IMG/VR virus record: IMGVR_UViG_3300030380_003752
Coordinates: 1-28,498 of that record
Length of the DNA: 28,498 nt
From: a virus
Reading direction: 5' to 3' (one strand)
Numbering within the stretch: the first letter of the stretch is position 1; every line of letters begins with the position of its first letter. Positions 28,226 to 28,498 of the stretch are shown here, piece by piece. A program made the translations under genes and the position numbers. Below the pieces are notes generated by a model. It ran no database searches, was not told where the DNA came from, and worked only from the letters and a program-made list of their open reading frames with translations.

Positions 28226-28498
28226 CTATCCTAACAGATAACCCATAAATTGATTGTAATTTCCAGAATCTCCGTAAAGACTTCCATTAGTAACTTTTAC
28301 ACGAATTTCATCATTTGCTGATAGGCTTGTAACAACGTGTGCGCTCATTGCATTATGACCAGCAGTATCGCTACCACCGTTATGATAATAGCCTACACTC
28401 AATACATCAGTGCCATTTAGTATTTGGTACTCTTTCACAGCGGTATCACTCGTGCTTAATATGTTTGCGTGAAACACATATACCCCTGCTACTGGAAC
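28226..28498 (-). CDS. Tail fibre, C1q-like head, 5' part outside window
   Basis: An open frame that enters from the right edge and stops with TAG at 28226, leaving 90 visible residues. The first residues are V-P-V-A-G-V-Y-V-F-H-A-N-I, the strand pattern found in C1q/TNF-like heads. N-Y-N-Q-F-M-G-Y-L-L-G at the end is also typical for such trimeric fibre tips. The true start lies outside the window. It is the upstream neighbour of the fibre gene at 27191 and belongs to the same module. Confidence 0.65.
   Translation of the reverse strand, partial: VPVAGVYVFHANILSTSDTAVKEYQILNGTDVLSVGYYHNGGSDTAGHNAMSAHVVTSLSANDEIRVKVTNGSLYGDSGNYNQFMGYLLG

Noticed and set aside
23786-28498. A diversity-generating retroelement, prompted by Bbp19-like similarity to phage BPP-1 and the fibre genes
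   Set aside because: No reverse transcriptase gene and no template/variable repeat pair was seen; the missing part of the genome was not available.

Overview
The window is almost certainly a temperate-looking tailed phage of podovirus type (short tail), or an induced or integrated prophage of one, most likely from a Gram-negative and perhaps alphaproteobacterial or marine host. The podovirus call rests on a T7-style virion set: collar-type portal, scaffold, coat protein, tail tubular proteins A and B, and three internal ejection proteins. The host guess is weaker: the holin resembles the 3TM family known from gene transfer agents, the lysozyme is GH108-like, and a Bbp19-like gene recalls Bordetella phage BPP-1. 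No rRNA, tRNA, CRISPR array or ordinary bacterial gene is visible. No gene-free stretch exceeds about 175 bases.

Layout. (1) 1-13,767, minus strand: virion genes, read right to left as small terminase, large terminase, gp13-like acetyltransferase-fold protein, four tiny overlapping genes, portal, Bbp19-like protein, scaffold, coat, small virion protein, tail tubular A, tail tubular B, gp14-like, gp15-like and gp16-like (cut by the left edge). (2) 13,764-18,737, minus strand: replication and regulation, read right to left as ribbon-helix-helix protein, Holliday-junction-resolvase-like nuclease, probable SSB, TOPRIM-AAA primase-helicase, an unknown gene whose 5' end is packed with GGGACA repeats, a winged-helix protein, a DUF6378-type protein and a zinc-ribbon protein. 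(3) 18,848-23,817, plus strand: a divergent operon of eight small unknown genes, a serine recombinase, a MarR-like protein, two unknown genes (one with a C-terminal membrane segment), a YqaJ/lambda-type exonuclease and a stand-alone LexA-type DNA-binding domain. (4) 23,786-25,604, minus strand: lysis cassette with endolysin, 3TM holin, a second small membrane protein, a coiled-coil/TM protein and two tiny basic AT-hook-like proteins. (5) 25,678-28,498, minus strand: tail-fibre module, cut by the right edge.

How it fits together. The minus-strand genes leave the left edge in the ejection genes and re-enter at the right edge in the fibres, then lysis. This is the normal podovirus order if the molecule is circular or circularly permuted, so the window probably opens a circular map with a piece missing between the two edges. 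The control point is the 18.74-18.85 kb divergent region. There a leftward and a rightward sigma70-like promoter share one and the same -35 hexamer, beside a gene for a ribbon-helix-helix repressor. A 14-base motif containing that hexamer recurs at four other intergenic sites. No DNA polymerase or RNA polymerase is seen, so replication and transcription probably use host enzymes.

Two compositional signals stand out. The pentamer CCWGG occurs roughly once per 60-100 bases through most of the window, but nearly vanishes in two blocks (about 21.3-22.6 kb and 25.25-28.5 kb), which marks those as probable recent imports.
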